Position numbers and translations under genes: made by a program. Below, one piece after another: positions 11,358 to 21,594 of a DNA stretch of 64,000 bases (position 1 is the first letter of the stretch; the number at the start of each line of letters is the position of its first letter). The DNA comes from Galeruca laticollis (lineage: Eukaryota; Arthropoda; Insecta; Coleoptera; Chrysomelidae), in NCBI GenBank assembly GCA_963921935.1, contig OY998180.1, positions 59,412,551-59,476,550 on the forward strand, given 5' to 3'. Below the pieces are notes generated by a model that ran no database searches, was not told the DNA's origin, and saw only the letters and a program-made list of their open reading frames with translations.

Positions 11358-12150
11358 TCATAGACGTACCAAAATATATTTTAAGAGGGTATACCGTAAG
11401 GTACATTTTGTATTGAACGAATGAGTTGCAGCTATGCTAAAGAATATACGATTTAGGTCAGAGGTAACGGGATGTACTAATTTTAATAAAAAAAAGTGAT
11501 AGAGGTAGAGGTCATTCGGAAGCAAAAAATGTAGTTCATTATAAAAAAATTCTACAACTTCCTCAGGACTAAGATGCATAATACCGAAATGTACTTTTAA
11601 GTATTCGCCAATTACAGAACCTTTCTGTCTGTACTCTTGTACCAAATGAAACTCCTGGATCTTACGAAACCAAGCTTGACAGTGTTGAAATTTACAACCA
11701 AAAAGAATTTGATCTCTGCCAAAACATTCATATATAGCGTTATGAATGCTTAGTTCAAAATCTACTACGACTTCTTTAGGTTGAAAATTTAAGCCTACTT
11801 CTTTACATTTTTGTCTTAAAGTTAAAAACAAATTTGAATATGTTTGACTTGATTTGTCCGGCAGCAAACAAAAAACAAGAGGTACGTAATAGCCGTTTTT
11901 AAAACCATGAATGGTAAACATTTGGTAAAAAAAAGTTGAACAGTATTTAAAAGTCCCATCCATCAAAATACAATCCGAATTACATAAAAAATTAAGGTTG
12001 GAAAAACAGGAGAACACAATAATTTTAAATACCTGGTCTGCTGTTAATAGAAATTACTCTTCTCGGTTCGTTCGTAATTGTAATTCACGAACACTTTTAA
12101 TTACTTCTTCCTGATTTTTAGGCAATAGTGTAAGTGCATCAACATCCTTC
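11358..12150 (-). pseudogene. MULE (Mutator-like) transposase domain fragment
   Basis: Minus-strand frame with the MULE transposase core: 'LMDGTFKYCSTFFYQMF' (first catalytic Asp), 'HGFKNGYYVPLVFCLLPDK', 'VVVDFELSIHNAIYECF' (second Asp) and 'GCKFQHCQAWFRKIQE' (Cys/His block that follows in this family). Upstream, sequence up to about 12150 ('LLPKNQEEVIKSVREL') belongs to the same domain but is cut off by a stop at about 12051. The C-terminal part after 'KLVHPVTSDLNRIFF' loses similarity. Insect MULEs of this type usually also carry a FLYWCH-type DNA-binding domain, which is not present here. Confidence 0.8.
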
Positions 12151-12270
12151 CCCTAATCCCCTAAATATCGATCAAAACAATCAAGATTTCTTCAAAATAT
12201 TTAATTCAAGAAATCTTTGAAACCTTTCAGAAATATACATAATTCTATGGGCCTCCGATTTTATCTATTA

Positions 12271-14346
12271 TAAACCCTAATGACTCTAATAGGATTAAAA
12301 TAAATGGTTGCGGCACAGTTCGAACATTTCAGTAATCCTCAAATTGATACAAGTCAGGTAAAATTTTATTTTGTGGCAGAGTTCGGATATGCCCGTTTAT
12401 TCATAATATTTTTTATTTGTATTACTCCTATATGTAGTGTTTGGGGAATTTTTCTCAGAAATTTTAAATGGCAAGTGGCCTACTGTAATCGGCTTAATAC
12501 GATTACACCTATTTACAGATTATTCGATTATTGAGAGGGATTTTCCAAACAACCCAGTTTTCTTAGAAACATTATCGGGAATATCATTTTAAAAGAAAGT
12601 AGGTACATTAAATCAGTACTTAGTATCAGTTCTTTGAGTAAAGTTGTATGGTTGTCATAATATTGTAAACAGTTGGAATATATTTAAAACATTTGTTGAA
12701 TGTTAATTGTGCAAGTACCAAACAATGTCGATAAGCCTAGGACCATCTAAACGACCAAAAACAGGTCCATTATCTTTAAATGAAAAAACTCTGATATTGA
12801 ATTGTTATATATCATTGAAAAACAAGGATCCATGTGCAAGTGTTGATGATATTGTGGAATTAACGGCTGCTATGTTGTGTGTTGCTAAATCAACAATTTA
12901 TAGATTACTAAAAGAAAGCAAGAATGGAACTCTTCAACCCCCTAAAACTCCTTCAGGCCGAAAACCAATTGAGATCGATGAGTCATTAAAACAAAGACTA
13001 AGGCGTAAAGTCCATGGATTTTACTTACGAAAGGAAATTCCAATACTTGACAAAATTATAACATCAGTGCAAAAAGATACGGACTATCCAAAATTCTCCA
13101 GAATGACATTATGCAAACTTTTGAAAGATGTGGGTTTCAGATATACAAAACATAATAGAAAATCTCTCTCGATAGATAAACCGGAAATAGTTTTTTGGAG
13201 ATGAGACTATTTAAGAAGCATTCGACATGCCAGAGAACAAAATTTGAAAATCTTCTACTTAGACGAAACATGGATAAATGCTGGATATACAGTTTCCAAA
13301 TCTTGGCAAGATGAAAACATTAAAAGCGGAAGGCAGGCATTCGTGGAAGGTTTGTCGTTAGGTTTGCAGCCACCATCTGGAAAAGGAAAAAGACTTATCA
13401 TTGTCCATGTTGGAAGTTCTGAAGGTTTTGTTGATGGTGGATTATTAACTTTTATTTCAAAACGCACGGGGGACTATCACGAAGATATGAATGGAGATGT
13501 CTTCGAGGAATGGTTTGTTCAAATGTTGGATCTGATTCCAAAAGGGGCTGTTATTGTTATGGACAACGCAAGTTACCATTCACGGTTACGAGAAGCATTG
13601 CCCACAAGTCGTTGGCGTAAAGCAGAGCTTTTGGAGTGGCTTATTTCGAAAAATATCAAGTTTCCAAAAGATCCACTAAGGAAAGAACTCTACAGAATTG
13701 CAAAAATGAACAAGAATAAATACAAAACCTACATTGTAGAAGAAATGGCTTCTTCTCGTGGTATATCAGTTCTTCGACTTCCCCCTTATCATTGTGAACT
13801 TAATCCCATAGAATTAATATGGGCTCAGGTAAAGGGGGAAGTTGGAAAAAAAATACTACTTTAAAATAAACGATGTTGTGAAATTGCTTGAGAGTGCTGT
13901 AAGTCATGTGAGTAAGGAAAATTGGACAAACTGTATCGAGCATGTTATCAAAGTAGAGGCAAATATGTGGAAAATTGACAATATTTGTGATGATTTAATC
14001 GACCCTATTATTATTAATGTCAACAACGATTCTTCCTCTTCCGAGTCGGATATAGAATAAAATGTAAGTAATAAATGTATTCCAATAATTATTTCTTTTC
14101 ATTTTTTATTATATTATAATTTAAAACGTATTTTTTTCCCAAAATAGACACCACTGCATTGCGTTATTGCTTATCTGCTAATCCTTTAACAATGAATAAA
14201 CCCTAAACTTTGCTACAACTGAAACAAATACGGGGTCGATCTACCTGGTTTTTAGATTTACGGAAGAAATGTAATTTAAAGTAAGAGATTTATCAAAAAT
14301 TTCATGGTGCTCCCTGTAAAGGTTTTGCATACTTAATTAGGGTTTA
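12271..14346 (+). mobile_element. DD82E (Sailor-like) IS630/Tc1/mariner transposon, candidate boundaries
   Basis: The transposase ORF at 12.7-14.06 kb is enclosed by a 10-bp perfect inverted pair, TAAACCCTAA at 12271-12280 and TTAGGGTTTA at 14337-14346, whose outer TA would be the target duplication. The inverted match is short and beyond it the ends differ, so these boundaries are only a proposal. The 12304-12534 interval has an open frame without recognisable motif. Confidence 0.45.
12707..14060 (+). pseudogene. DD82E-type DDE transposase, one stop and one frameshift
   Basis: IS630/Tc1/mariner superfamily transposase. N-terminal helix-turn-helix: 'SLNEKTLILNCYISLKNK' and 'VAKSTIYRLLKESKNG'. 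Catalytic motifs: 'FYLDETWINAGYT' (first Asp, about 13258), 'VIVMDNASYHSRLREA' (second Asp, about 13560) and 'HCELNPIELIWAQVKGE' (Glu, about 13810). Counting residues, 82 lie between second Asp and Glu, the spacing described for the DD82E/Sailor group. Only two lesions: a TGA at 13202-13204 (frame unchanged on both sides) and a one-base slip in an A8 run near 13847-13854, after which the tail with 'SSSSESDIE' reads to 14060. Full length would be about 450 residues. Confidence 0.85.
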
Positions 14347-14815
14347 TTACTCCTCGTACTTTTTGTACATACTATAGTTGGTGCGTATCTGAAATTAAAT
14401 CAAAATATTGTATTACTGGAAATAATGTATCGTATATTAAATCTCACTTTATGTGATTGCCATCTATTTGGAGAAAGTACAAAACGTACCTTGAGAAATT
14501 AGTTATCGCGAATATATCGAATTAATATCAAAATATGTGTATATCAAAACATCAATATAACAAATTATCAAAATAATATCAAATATGCAATCTTTGAATT
14601 CCTAATTATTTTTTGATAACGTTATCTACTTTTAATCTACATTAATTCAACTACAGAATTCATTAGAAGCCTTTCTACCGATATAAGATTTTGATTATGA
14701 TATGTTCACGTAATGTAGGTATAATATTAATATGAATTTATACTCTAATTTTTTAGAGTGTATTGATTGCTAGAAATCACAAAAACAATTAAATTGAGGC
14801 ATTAACGTGCTTTTT
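14347..14815. other. AT-rich spacer, no gene recognised
   Basis: No ORF or clear repeat; composition changes sharply to GC-rich at about 14820 where the Jockey element begins. Confidence 0.5.
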
Positions 14816-14884
14816 AGTGTTGTTACCAGAGGGCATGCGCAGGCAACGATGTAAGCCCCGCCCACCTTTTCGACCTCGATTTAG

Positions 14885-14916
14885 TATAAATAGAGGCGTG
14901 GTTCGGGCATCGAGTC
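14885..14916 (+). promoter_or_regulatory. TATA box and candidate start site of the Jockey element
   Basis: TATAAATA at 14885-14892 lies 20-25 bp before GGGCATCGAGTC (14905-14916). The same 12-mer recurs at 20736-20747 directly over an arthropod-type initiator. This suggests transcription starts near 14912. TATA placed outside the transcript would not be inherited by new LINE copies, so it may be host sequence or part of a longer 5' UTR. Confidence 0.4.
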
Positions 14917-15038
14917 GTCGGTGTAGTGAACACATCCGTCGAAGGAAGTCCAGCAAGCAGCAGCCCAACGGAAATATTGGTCACTGGTTCAAACCAAGTA
15001 TTTCCAGAAGCCCTTGCCGCCGGTACCGACGCTACAAC

Positions 15039-15156
15039 TGAGATTTTTATCTCAAATTGTCCTTTATAGGACATTCCTATTTTTGAAAATCTGCTCACCT
15101 GAGCATTTTTATTTATGAAAATTCGCTCTTTATAGAGCGCTTTTATTTATGAAAAG
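15039..15156 (+). other. Array of short hairpins in Jockey 5' UTR
   Basis: Four perfect hairpins with 4-nt loops follow each other: TGAGAT-TTTT-ATCTCA (15039-15054), TGTCCT-TTAT-AGGACA (15058-15073), TGCTC-ACCT-GAGCA (15092-15105) and CGCTCT-TTAT-AGAGCG (15124-15139). Between and after them are AT-rich stems of the form TTTT-ATTTATG-AAAA at about 15105-15121 and 15140-15156. The array sits 250-360 nt before the ORF1 start. The stems differ in sequence, so this is not a simple repeat; a role in translation or RNA packaging is inference. Confidence 0.8.
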
Positions 15157-15401
15157 TGCTTAAATCAACTAGTGACAAATAGTGTACAAGACAGACCAAC
15201 CAGAAGGCCATACCATCCAGCCAACGGAGGACGAAATTCACAGGTGAATATAAACACTAACCTGCGGACAAAAGGGTCAGGAAACCTTTAACCGGGGAGA
15301 AAACTCCCTACCGCAGTGAGTTTGCTGCCGGCTTCTGTCCGTATCCTCGAAAACTAACAACGAAGCAACCTTCTGCTTCGTCCTCTCCTACCCAACCAAC
15401 A

Positions 15402-16923
15402 ATGTCTACTTCAACACGCTCCCCAATCCAAACCCGAAGCCAAAAGGTGCCATCGGTCTCTTCTCACGAAGAGTTCCCTCCGATGGTATCAAAACCACCC
15501 CCCGACTATGCATCCTTGTATGCAGACCAACTCAAAGAGATGGCCGCACTCCGGGCCCAAAACCAAGCCCTCATGGAGAGAATTGACAAATTGACGGAAC
15601 TCATCCAAAACCCACCATCCAACACAAAATCACCAACCAACCCTCCCAAATCACCACCCCGCTCTCGATGCTCCTCCAGGTCCCGCTCCGTCCTCTCCGC
15701 TCGAACCCACCAATCCGTCCTCTCAATCCATTCATCCCCACGAACCAACCACCAACCTACCGACCTTCAACAACAAGAAGGGGACTTCACTCTCTTGGGA
15801 ACCAAACGCAAGAGAGACCGAAGACTCCCCACGCCACCACCCCCAACCTCTCAACAACATCAACCGACCCGACAACAGCAAACACCTCGACAATCACCAC
15901 CTCAGACCCAACAATCCAGACAACCTCGACAGCCACAAACAGACCCCAACATACAAACACTCAACATTCGAAACCTCCCCGCCAAATACGTCTCTCAGCG
16001 AGAACTTTTCAACTTGCTCAACACCAATGAGCTGCTGAGAGGCGAAATTCAATACTTAAATGCCAACTCAAACAGGACCGCACTTCTCAAAATCAGGTTC
16101 GACTACCCTCACGAAGCTCTCGCAAAGAGACTTCGCAACACTCTCGGTGACGACCAAGTCACCATTATCCGCCTCAGCCCCACCCGCCAAGACCGCCACC
16201 GCTCCAAGTCTCGCAAGCCGACTTTTTCCTTTGTCTGCAGAAATGTACATACCACCATCTCTGACAAAGAATTCGAGGACATCCTCGGTAGACCTCAACT
16301 TCGCCGCCACCAGGTCCTGGCGCATAATGTCCCGCCGACATGGCAAAATCACCTCCATGTTTCGGATTCTTACCGAGTCCGAACAAGCCTACCACATCGC
16401 CCTAACAAGGGGCATCCGATTCCACGGCCTCTCTCATCCATGCGAGGCCTCCAACCGCTCCGACCCACTACCCGCAGTATCAAAATACTGCAACAGGTGC
16501 TCCAGCACAGGCCACCTCGCAGAAACATGCAGATCCAAGCCTGTCTGCCCCTCCTGCGGAGCGACCGACCACAAGCCCAACAACTGCCCTAAGGCAGACA
16601 ACCCATCCTGCAAAAATTGCGGCGGTCCACACCCCGCCTTCCACCCTCGGTGCCCCAAGCGGCTGGAAGCACCGAAATCCGCCCAAGAAATCGCGCCTGT
16701 TACATTAGACAAACCACGGGCCTCTTTCGACTTGACCACCGACTCCAAGATCTTAATCGAGATCTTGGCAACAACAATTATGAACGCCGTCCCGACTAGC
16801 CGTAACCAAGTCGCCGAAACGCTTTCACACCTCGTCCCCTCCTTCTACGGGTACAATTGTACCGTTACAAGTGGCGCCGGCAACCGCGTCCACTTTGCAT
16901 TCACACCCAAGAGACAAAATTAA
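15402..16923 (+). pseudogene. Jockey ORF1, gag-like nucleic-acid-binding protein (one frameshift)
   Basis: ORF1 protein binds LINE RNA. From ATG 15402 it has a short coiled-coil-like stretch ('YADQLKEMAALRAQNQAL'), a Ser/Arg and Pro/Gln-rich low-complexity region (residues about 60-180), and an RRM-like part ('IQTLNIRNLPAKYVSQREL', 'RTALLKIRFDYPHEALAKRL'). Near 16288-16291 the coding frame moves by +1, giving 'DLNFAATRSWRIMSRRHG' and then three zinc knuckles: 'CNRCSSTGHLAETC', 'CPSCGATDHKPNNC' and 'CKNCGGPHPAFHPRC'. It ends with TAA at 16921-16923. One extra base explains the break; sequencing error, mutation or programmed shifting cannot be told apart here. ORF2 begins 3 nt after the stop. 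Confidence 0.85.
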
Positions 16924-16926
16924 GTC

Positions 16927-19746
16927 ATGGACTTCACAATCGGGACCGTGAATTGCCAAGGTCTTGCCAGGAAGCGACATCTTCTCAAACACCTTCTGCA
17001 CTCCCAAAACATACAAGTACTTTCTGTTACAGACACTCTTTTAAAAAACCCCCCTCGCTTCACTGGCTACACCACCTTCCACCTAGACAGGAATTTCTAC
17101 TGTCATGGCAACGGACTTCTCGTCCGAAACGGACTCCCCGCATCACAACATCCACTCCCTGTACTTCTGTCCCAACAGAACTTGGACTGCATAGCCATCG
17201 ACATATCGTGGAACAATACCACGACGACTTTCTTTTCTTATTACAAACATCCTTACCAACCATTATCAATCGACCTTCTCGAATATGCAGCCTCACTTCC
17301 ACGAGCCATAATAATGGGTGACTTAAACTCACGCAACACCCTTTTCGGAGATACGCACTCCAACCTCAGCGGCAGACTACTCGCCGACCAACTCGTCTCA
17401 CTTCCCATCTTACGGATTAGAAATAATAATCCAACCCTATTAAGTCACCTTGGCTCCTCCATAGTCGATCATATAATCTGCAGAGACAGATTAATCACTC
17501 TCGTGGACGACGAATGCTTTATAGGTGACCCTATCACCTCCGACCATGTCCCACTACTGGTCAAAACCGCACTACACAACCCCATAACACCACCAGCAAC
17601 AAATTTCACCTTTCGCGATTTCAAAAAAGCCGATTGGAATTCCTTTGCTAATCACGTCTCTACTAATTTACCACCACCCGTCATTCATCAGAATACTGAT
17701 GACATAGATAATCACGCAGAAGAATTCCAATCCCTCTTAATCGATGCGCAAGACATCGCCGTCCCACTCACCACCGTACACACCAATTTTCATGCACTTC
17801 CGCAAAGAATTTTGCAAAAGATACGTCAGAAAGGACAGTTATACAGGTTATACGTCCGCACTCGAGATCCTGCAGTCAAAACACAATGGAATCGTCTCAA
17901 CGCCCAGGTCCGACAAGAAATCAATGCTGAAAAGCAGAGAAAATGGAAGGCCGAAACAGCCGGACTGGACTTCAGACAAGGGCGCGTGTTTTGGCAAAAA
18001 TTCAACCGCCTCGTGGGTCTCAAGAGAAAGGTTGAATCACATCTCGAAGTGCAAGGCCAGAAGATCTACATATCTGAAGACAAAGCCACCGCCTTCAAAA
18101 ATAACCTACAAACTGTCTTTTCACCACTCGATAACCCCCAATTTCTTAGGGACTTTGCCGTCGAAACCGACCTCATGACTCGAAATATTACTCGAAGTCC
18201 ACATATAAACATCCCACCTGATGAGAACTCTCCGCTTCTTTCACCATTCACCATCGAAGGAGTTCAGCTGGCGTGCCGAGCGGGGAGAAACAGTGCCCCA
18301 GGGCACGACGGAATCTCGAGGCAGGCACTAAAAAACCTGCCAGAAGAGATCTTCCCTCCGCTCTGCGCCCTGCTGAACGCCTGCCTTGCTTTTTCTTATT
18401 TTCCTCGTTGTTGGAAATCTGCCAACGTGGTTCTCATCCCCAAACCCGGCAAAGACCCCACAAAGCCTGAATCTTACCGCCCTATTTCATTAACCAGCGT
18501 CCTAGATGAAGTCTTTGAACGCTTGTTGAAAGAACGAATCTGGGACTTCTGCACTGAAAATAATATAATTCCGGCATTTCAATTCGGATTCAGGCCGGGC
18601 CACTCTTGTCAGAACGCCACCACCAGTCTTCAAACAATCGTCACCCGAGCTTTAAATCAACGACGCTGTTCTGCCGCCATCCTCATGGACGTTCAGAAGG
18701 CCTTCGATCAAGTTTGGCACGCCGGACTAGTGAGAAAGCTACTGAGCATCCGATTGCCCAACCAAATTGTCAAATTAATATTTTCTTACCTCACCGACCG
18801 ATCGATCAGCGTCAAAGTTGGTTACAGCATATCCGACCCTTTTACACCTCAAACTGGCGTTCCGCAGGGCTCGATACTTGCTACTCTACTATATATCATT
18901 TATACGTATGATACACCTCTCCCACGACATCCTCGTGATAACGTCCAACTATATGCGGATGATACCGCACTAATCATTTCTGCCACAGATATTCGCTCTC
19001 TCAACATTCGATCCCAAAATCTACTGACCCAATTTTCTAATTGGTGCAGGAAATGGCGGGTGACTCTTAATCCTCAAAAAACACAAGCCATCGTCTTCCA
19101 ACACCCTGATACCAGGAGCGAACGACTTCTTCCTACAAACTTCCGCCTCATGCTCTGGGGTGATCGACTCGAAATCCGTAGGGAAGTCGTCTATTTGGGA
19201 GTGAAATTCACTCACACTCTCAACTGGACGCCCGACCTAATGGACACTTTAAATAAAGTCCGACGGAGAGTTAATCTTCTCAAGGCACTCGGCGGCACAT
19301 TCGGACGCACACACCCTACCACCCTACTTCATACGTATAAAACATATATCCGTCCAATAATCGACTATAGAGCAAACGTCTATTGCACCCTCCCCAACCA
19401 TCTTGCTAAACGACTTCGAACTTGTGAGCAGTCAATCCTTAGATACTGCCAATACAAGGCTCCATACTCTCCCACCAACACAGTATATGTCAATATAGAC
19501 ATCGAGCCCCTTCTACGACGCCTTAATAACCTACAAGCTCGATACGTTAGTCGTACTATCGAATCGGGCAGCAAAATCGCCAAAAACACCCTTCTCACAC
19601 CGTGGGTCGCCAATAGACGACCCCTCGGTAGGTACCCCCAGAGGAAGCTCCCATTTCCTCCGTTGCGCCTGCTAGCGACGGCTTACGACGACCTCCCCGA
19701 CGAATATATCGACTACCTCGACAGCTCCCCAATCTCTCTACGATAA
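16927..19746 (+). CDS. Jockey ORF2: endonuclease and reverse transcriptase, intact
   Basis: Uninterrupted 939-residue polyprotein. Residues 1-225: APE-type endonuclease with 'TVNCQGLARKRHLL', 'IIMGDLNSRNTLFGD' and 'TSDHVPLLVKT'; the metal-binding Glu position reads 'SVTDTLLK', an Asp in place of Glu. Residues about 440-720: RT with 'SAPGHDGISRQALKNLP', 'NVVLIPKPGKDP', 'SYRPISLTSVLDEVFE', 'FGFRPGHSCQNA', 'AAILMDVQKAFDQVWH', 'TGVPQGSILATLLYI' and the catalytic 'LYADDTALII'. A C-terminal domain follows without RNase H. Start chosen at ATG 16927, three bases after the ORF1 stop (TAA GTC ATG), which suggests coupled re-initiation. Codon use is C-rich like ORF1. Confidence 0.93.
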   Translation: MDFTIGTVNCQGLARKRHLLKHLLHSQNIQVLSVTDTLLKNPPRFTGYTTFHLDRNFYCHGNGLLVRNGLPASQHPLPVLLSQQNLDCIAIDISWNNTTTTFFSYYKHPYQPLSIDLLEYAASLPRAIIMGDLNSRNTLFGDTHSNLSGRLLADQLVSLPILRIRNNNPTLLSHLGSSIVDHIICRDRLITLVDDECFIGDPITSDHVPLLVKTALHNPITPPATNFTFRDFKKADWNSFANHVSTNLPPPVIHQNTDDIDNHAEEFQSLLIDAQDIAVPLTTVHTNFHALPQRILQKIRQKGQLYRLYVRTRDPAVKTQWNRLNAQVRQEINAEKQRKWKAETAGLDFRQGRVFWQKFNRLVGLKRKVESHLEVQGQKIYISEDKATAFKNNLQTVFSPLDNPQFLRDFAVETDLMTRNITRSPHINIPPDENSPLLSPFTIEGVQLACRAGRNSAPGHDGISRQALKNLPEEIFPPLCALLNACLAFSYFPRCWKSANVVLIPKPGKDPTKPESYRPISLTSVLDEVFERLLKERIWDFCTENNIIPAFQFGFRPGHSCQNATTSLQTIVTRALNQRRCSAAILMDVQKAFDQVWHAGLVRKLLSIRLPNQIVKLIFSYLTDRSISVKVGYSISDPFTPQTGVPQGSILATLLYIIYTYDTPLPRHPRDNVQLYADDTALIISATDIRSLNIRSQNLLTQFSNWCRKWRVTLNPQKTQAIVFQHPDTRSERLLPTNFRLMLWGDRLEIRREVVYLGVKFTHTLNWTPDLMDTLNKVRRRVNLLKALGGTFGRTHPTTLLHTYKTYIRPIIDYRANVYCTLPNHLAKRLRTCEQSILRYCQYKAPYSPTNTVYVNIDIEPLLRRLNNLQARYVSRTIESGSKIAKNTLLTPWVANRRPLGRYPQRKLPFPPLRLLATAYDDLPDEYIDYLDSSPISLR

Positions 19747-20675
19747 TCGTAAAAACTCACTATTTCCTACAACATTCTAGGTCATTAATTCTCTACTCAA
19801 CAATCTCCGCAACAAGTCCAAGACCATCATAATAAAATCTCAACAAATCCCAAAATCTCACATTCCCATATTTGTTCAACACTTGGGACTAACCCTATAG
19901 TTATAGCCGCCCCCACACCACCCACGTCGGTGTTGCAGGTTTTTGCGGTTTTCCTGTACACTCTGTGAATTAATCACTAGCCAAATGGACCGACGATCGA
20001 CGCACCCGCATTTTTAGATTTAAAATTGTTATTATTCCACCGACCATCGAAAACATTCCCAAACCACCGAAGGCACGTCACCGCAACTTTCTACCAAACT
20101 TCAACAAAATACTAAATTCCATACACTTTCGAAAAATGTCTCCTATACACCTTTCACATAACAAAAATCCAAAAAGTAAAAATCTTCAGTACCCCTAATA
20201 CTTCGCTCTCAAATACCCGGAGACATTTAAGAATCTTCAAAATCAATAAATAACATTCAATTTCATAATTCCTGACACCTAGCCAGCCCAACGCATATAT
20301 CTATGTATCGGCAACGATACATGGTTCGTCTTCAACACTTACACTCCCATCCTAGACACTTTTTGTCGAATCATTTCCGCACACTTCTGGGCTTCGCTGC
20401 TTCCAGAGACCAACCCCCAACTCACCCCAACGCAGCACAACCCTCCAGTGACCTCCTGGCGAAAATCCCACCCAATAACTCTCATCCTAGACACTTTTAA
20501 ATTTTTTTCTACTAGACACTTTTAAACCCCAACCTAATTTCTCGGTCAACGCGCACTAAAGCACCCAACACACCCCCAACACAGTCCTGAAGAGGAAACC
20601 TATCCTATACCAGGGCGGCATCAAGAAAACGACAAATCAACCAAGAAATCCCCAACCCACCCCAAACTCATTCAC

Positions 20676-20680
<5 letters not shown>
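19747..20680 (+). other. Probable Jockey 3' UTR, C-rich
   Basis: Non-coding, strongly C-biased like the upstream ORFs. The phrase 'ATCCTAGACACTTTT' occurs near 20350 and 20484 and partly again near 20512, a small imperfect direct repeat. No poly(A) tail was seen; the stretch ends in (TC)n. Confidence 0.55.
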
Positions 20681-20682
<2 letters not shown>

Positions 20683-20730
<48 letters not shown>

Positions 20731-20732
20731 AC
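20683..20732. repeat. (TC)n microsatellite / GAGA-type tract
   Basis: About 50 bp of CT dinucleotides with three interruptions, immediately upstream of an initiator motif. CT/GA tracts next to promoters bind GAGA-type factors in insects, but a LINE tail microsatellite is equally possible. Confidence 0.85.
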
Positions 20733-20735
20733 TCT

Positions 20736-20779
20736 GGGCATCGAGTCAGTCGCACTTCTACCTTCATACGCTGTGGTAC
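20736..20779 (+). promoter_or_regulatory. Candidate initiator plus DPE-like core promoter
   Basis: TCAGT (20746-20750) matches the arthropod initiator; with A20748 as +1, GGTAC at +28 to +32 matches the downstream promoter element at four of five positions. The motif overlaps GGGCATCGAGTC, shared with the Jockey 5' end at 14905, and follows a CT tract. No TATA box is present. Could be a host promoter or the 5' end of a second LINE. Confidence 0.4.
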
Positions 20780-21040
20780 TACTCTCTCTAGAGATCGAAC
20801 TGTCTGGAATCAACCAAACTTAACGTGTTGTTAGTTATTGATCTCCAGCACGAGATCTCTCTATTGGGAAAATACCTATAGCAAAGATTAGTCATCTGCG
20901 CTAGTGCTTTGACAGTTAGTGAGAATTATACAGTGTGTATTATAATTACGGCCCAGGTTAGTTCCTTTTCAAGAACGTCTGAGCTTAGTGATCGAATATA
21001 GTTGTATATTTATATATACAACATATAAATATATTTATTT

Positions 21041-21187
21041 ATGAATTTTGCGAATATGTCGTTCATGGGTGAGGACTACGTGGTACAGGACAGTTGTCTC
21101 TCACCGAAGGAGTCCTTTAATGGAAGTGCTGGTGTGCAGCCCTACGAAGCCGCACGAGACACACCCATTAGGGAACAGTATGAATAA
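21041..21187 (+). CDS. Small 48-codon ORF, product unknown
   Basis: ATG at 21041 to TAA at 21185-21187. The peptide begins 'MNFANMSFMGEDYVVQ' and ends 'EAARDTPIREQYE'. It has non-repetitive, acidic/polar composition, unlike the AT-rich flanks, and lies about 290 nt downstream of the candidate initiator at 20748. A GTGAGG donor-like sequence lies within it (about 21069), so it could instead be a first exon ending after 'MSFMG'. I recognise no family. No transmembrane or signal sequence is apparent. Confidence 0.35.
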   Translation: MNFANMSFMGEDYVVQDSCLSPKESFNGSAGVQPYEAARDTPIREQYE

Positions 21188-21594
21188 ATAGTTATAAAAA
21201 TCTGTAACATTCACGCTCCGGTTATTATGTCGAGAGCCATTTGTAGTGGTTTTGAAATTATATTTGTATACCACTAAAAATTGTGTTTATAAAATGGCTG
21301 GCAGTTTTAATCTCAAAGCTCAATGTCACCCTATTTTACGGTACATAAAATAAAACGATTTGTCGGGATCATATAACTAAATTCCTAAATTAATTTGTGG
21401 GAACTATAAAAACGAAACGGAAGTTAATTTCACAGTTAGTGAATAATGGTAATAAATGTATCAATTATTCTGAATTGGTATTAAAAATACAAACCAATAG
21501 ATAGTTCAAAATTAGAAGTACAATCATCAGTGTGTAATGAAAATAATTTGGCACAAACTTATACCCGTCAGTAGCTTTGCAATTACTCGTAGAA

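Larger units (their letters stand above)
14822..20680 (+). mobile_element. Jockey-clade non-LTR retrotransposon, nearly intact
   Basis: A C-rich, plus-strand LINE standing out from AT-rich flanks. Order: promoter-like 5' region, hairpin-rich 5' UTR, ORF1 (gag-like, 15402-16923), ORF2 (endonuclease plus RT, 16927-19746) and a C-rich 3' UTR. Absence of an RNase H domain after the RT and the three CCHC knuckles in ORF1 point to the Jockey clade. ORF2 is uninterrupted over 939 codons; ORF1 has a single frameshift. The 3' end is not certain: C-rich sequence with repeated 'ATCCTAGACACTTTT' continues to a (TC)n tract at 20.68 kb. I did not identify a target-site duplication. Confidence 0.85.

Noticed and set aside
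15506..16748. Minus-strand ORFs of 68-104 codons over Jockey ORF1
   Set aside because: The plus strand has zinc knuckles and RRM-like sequence; the minus ORFs come from the C-rich bias.
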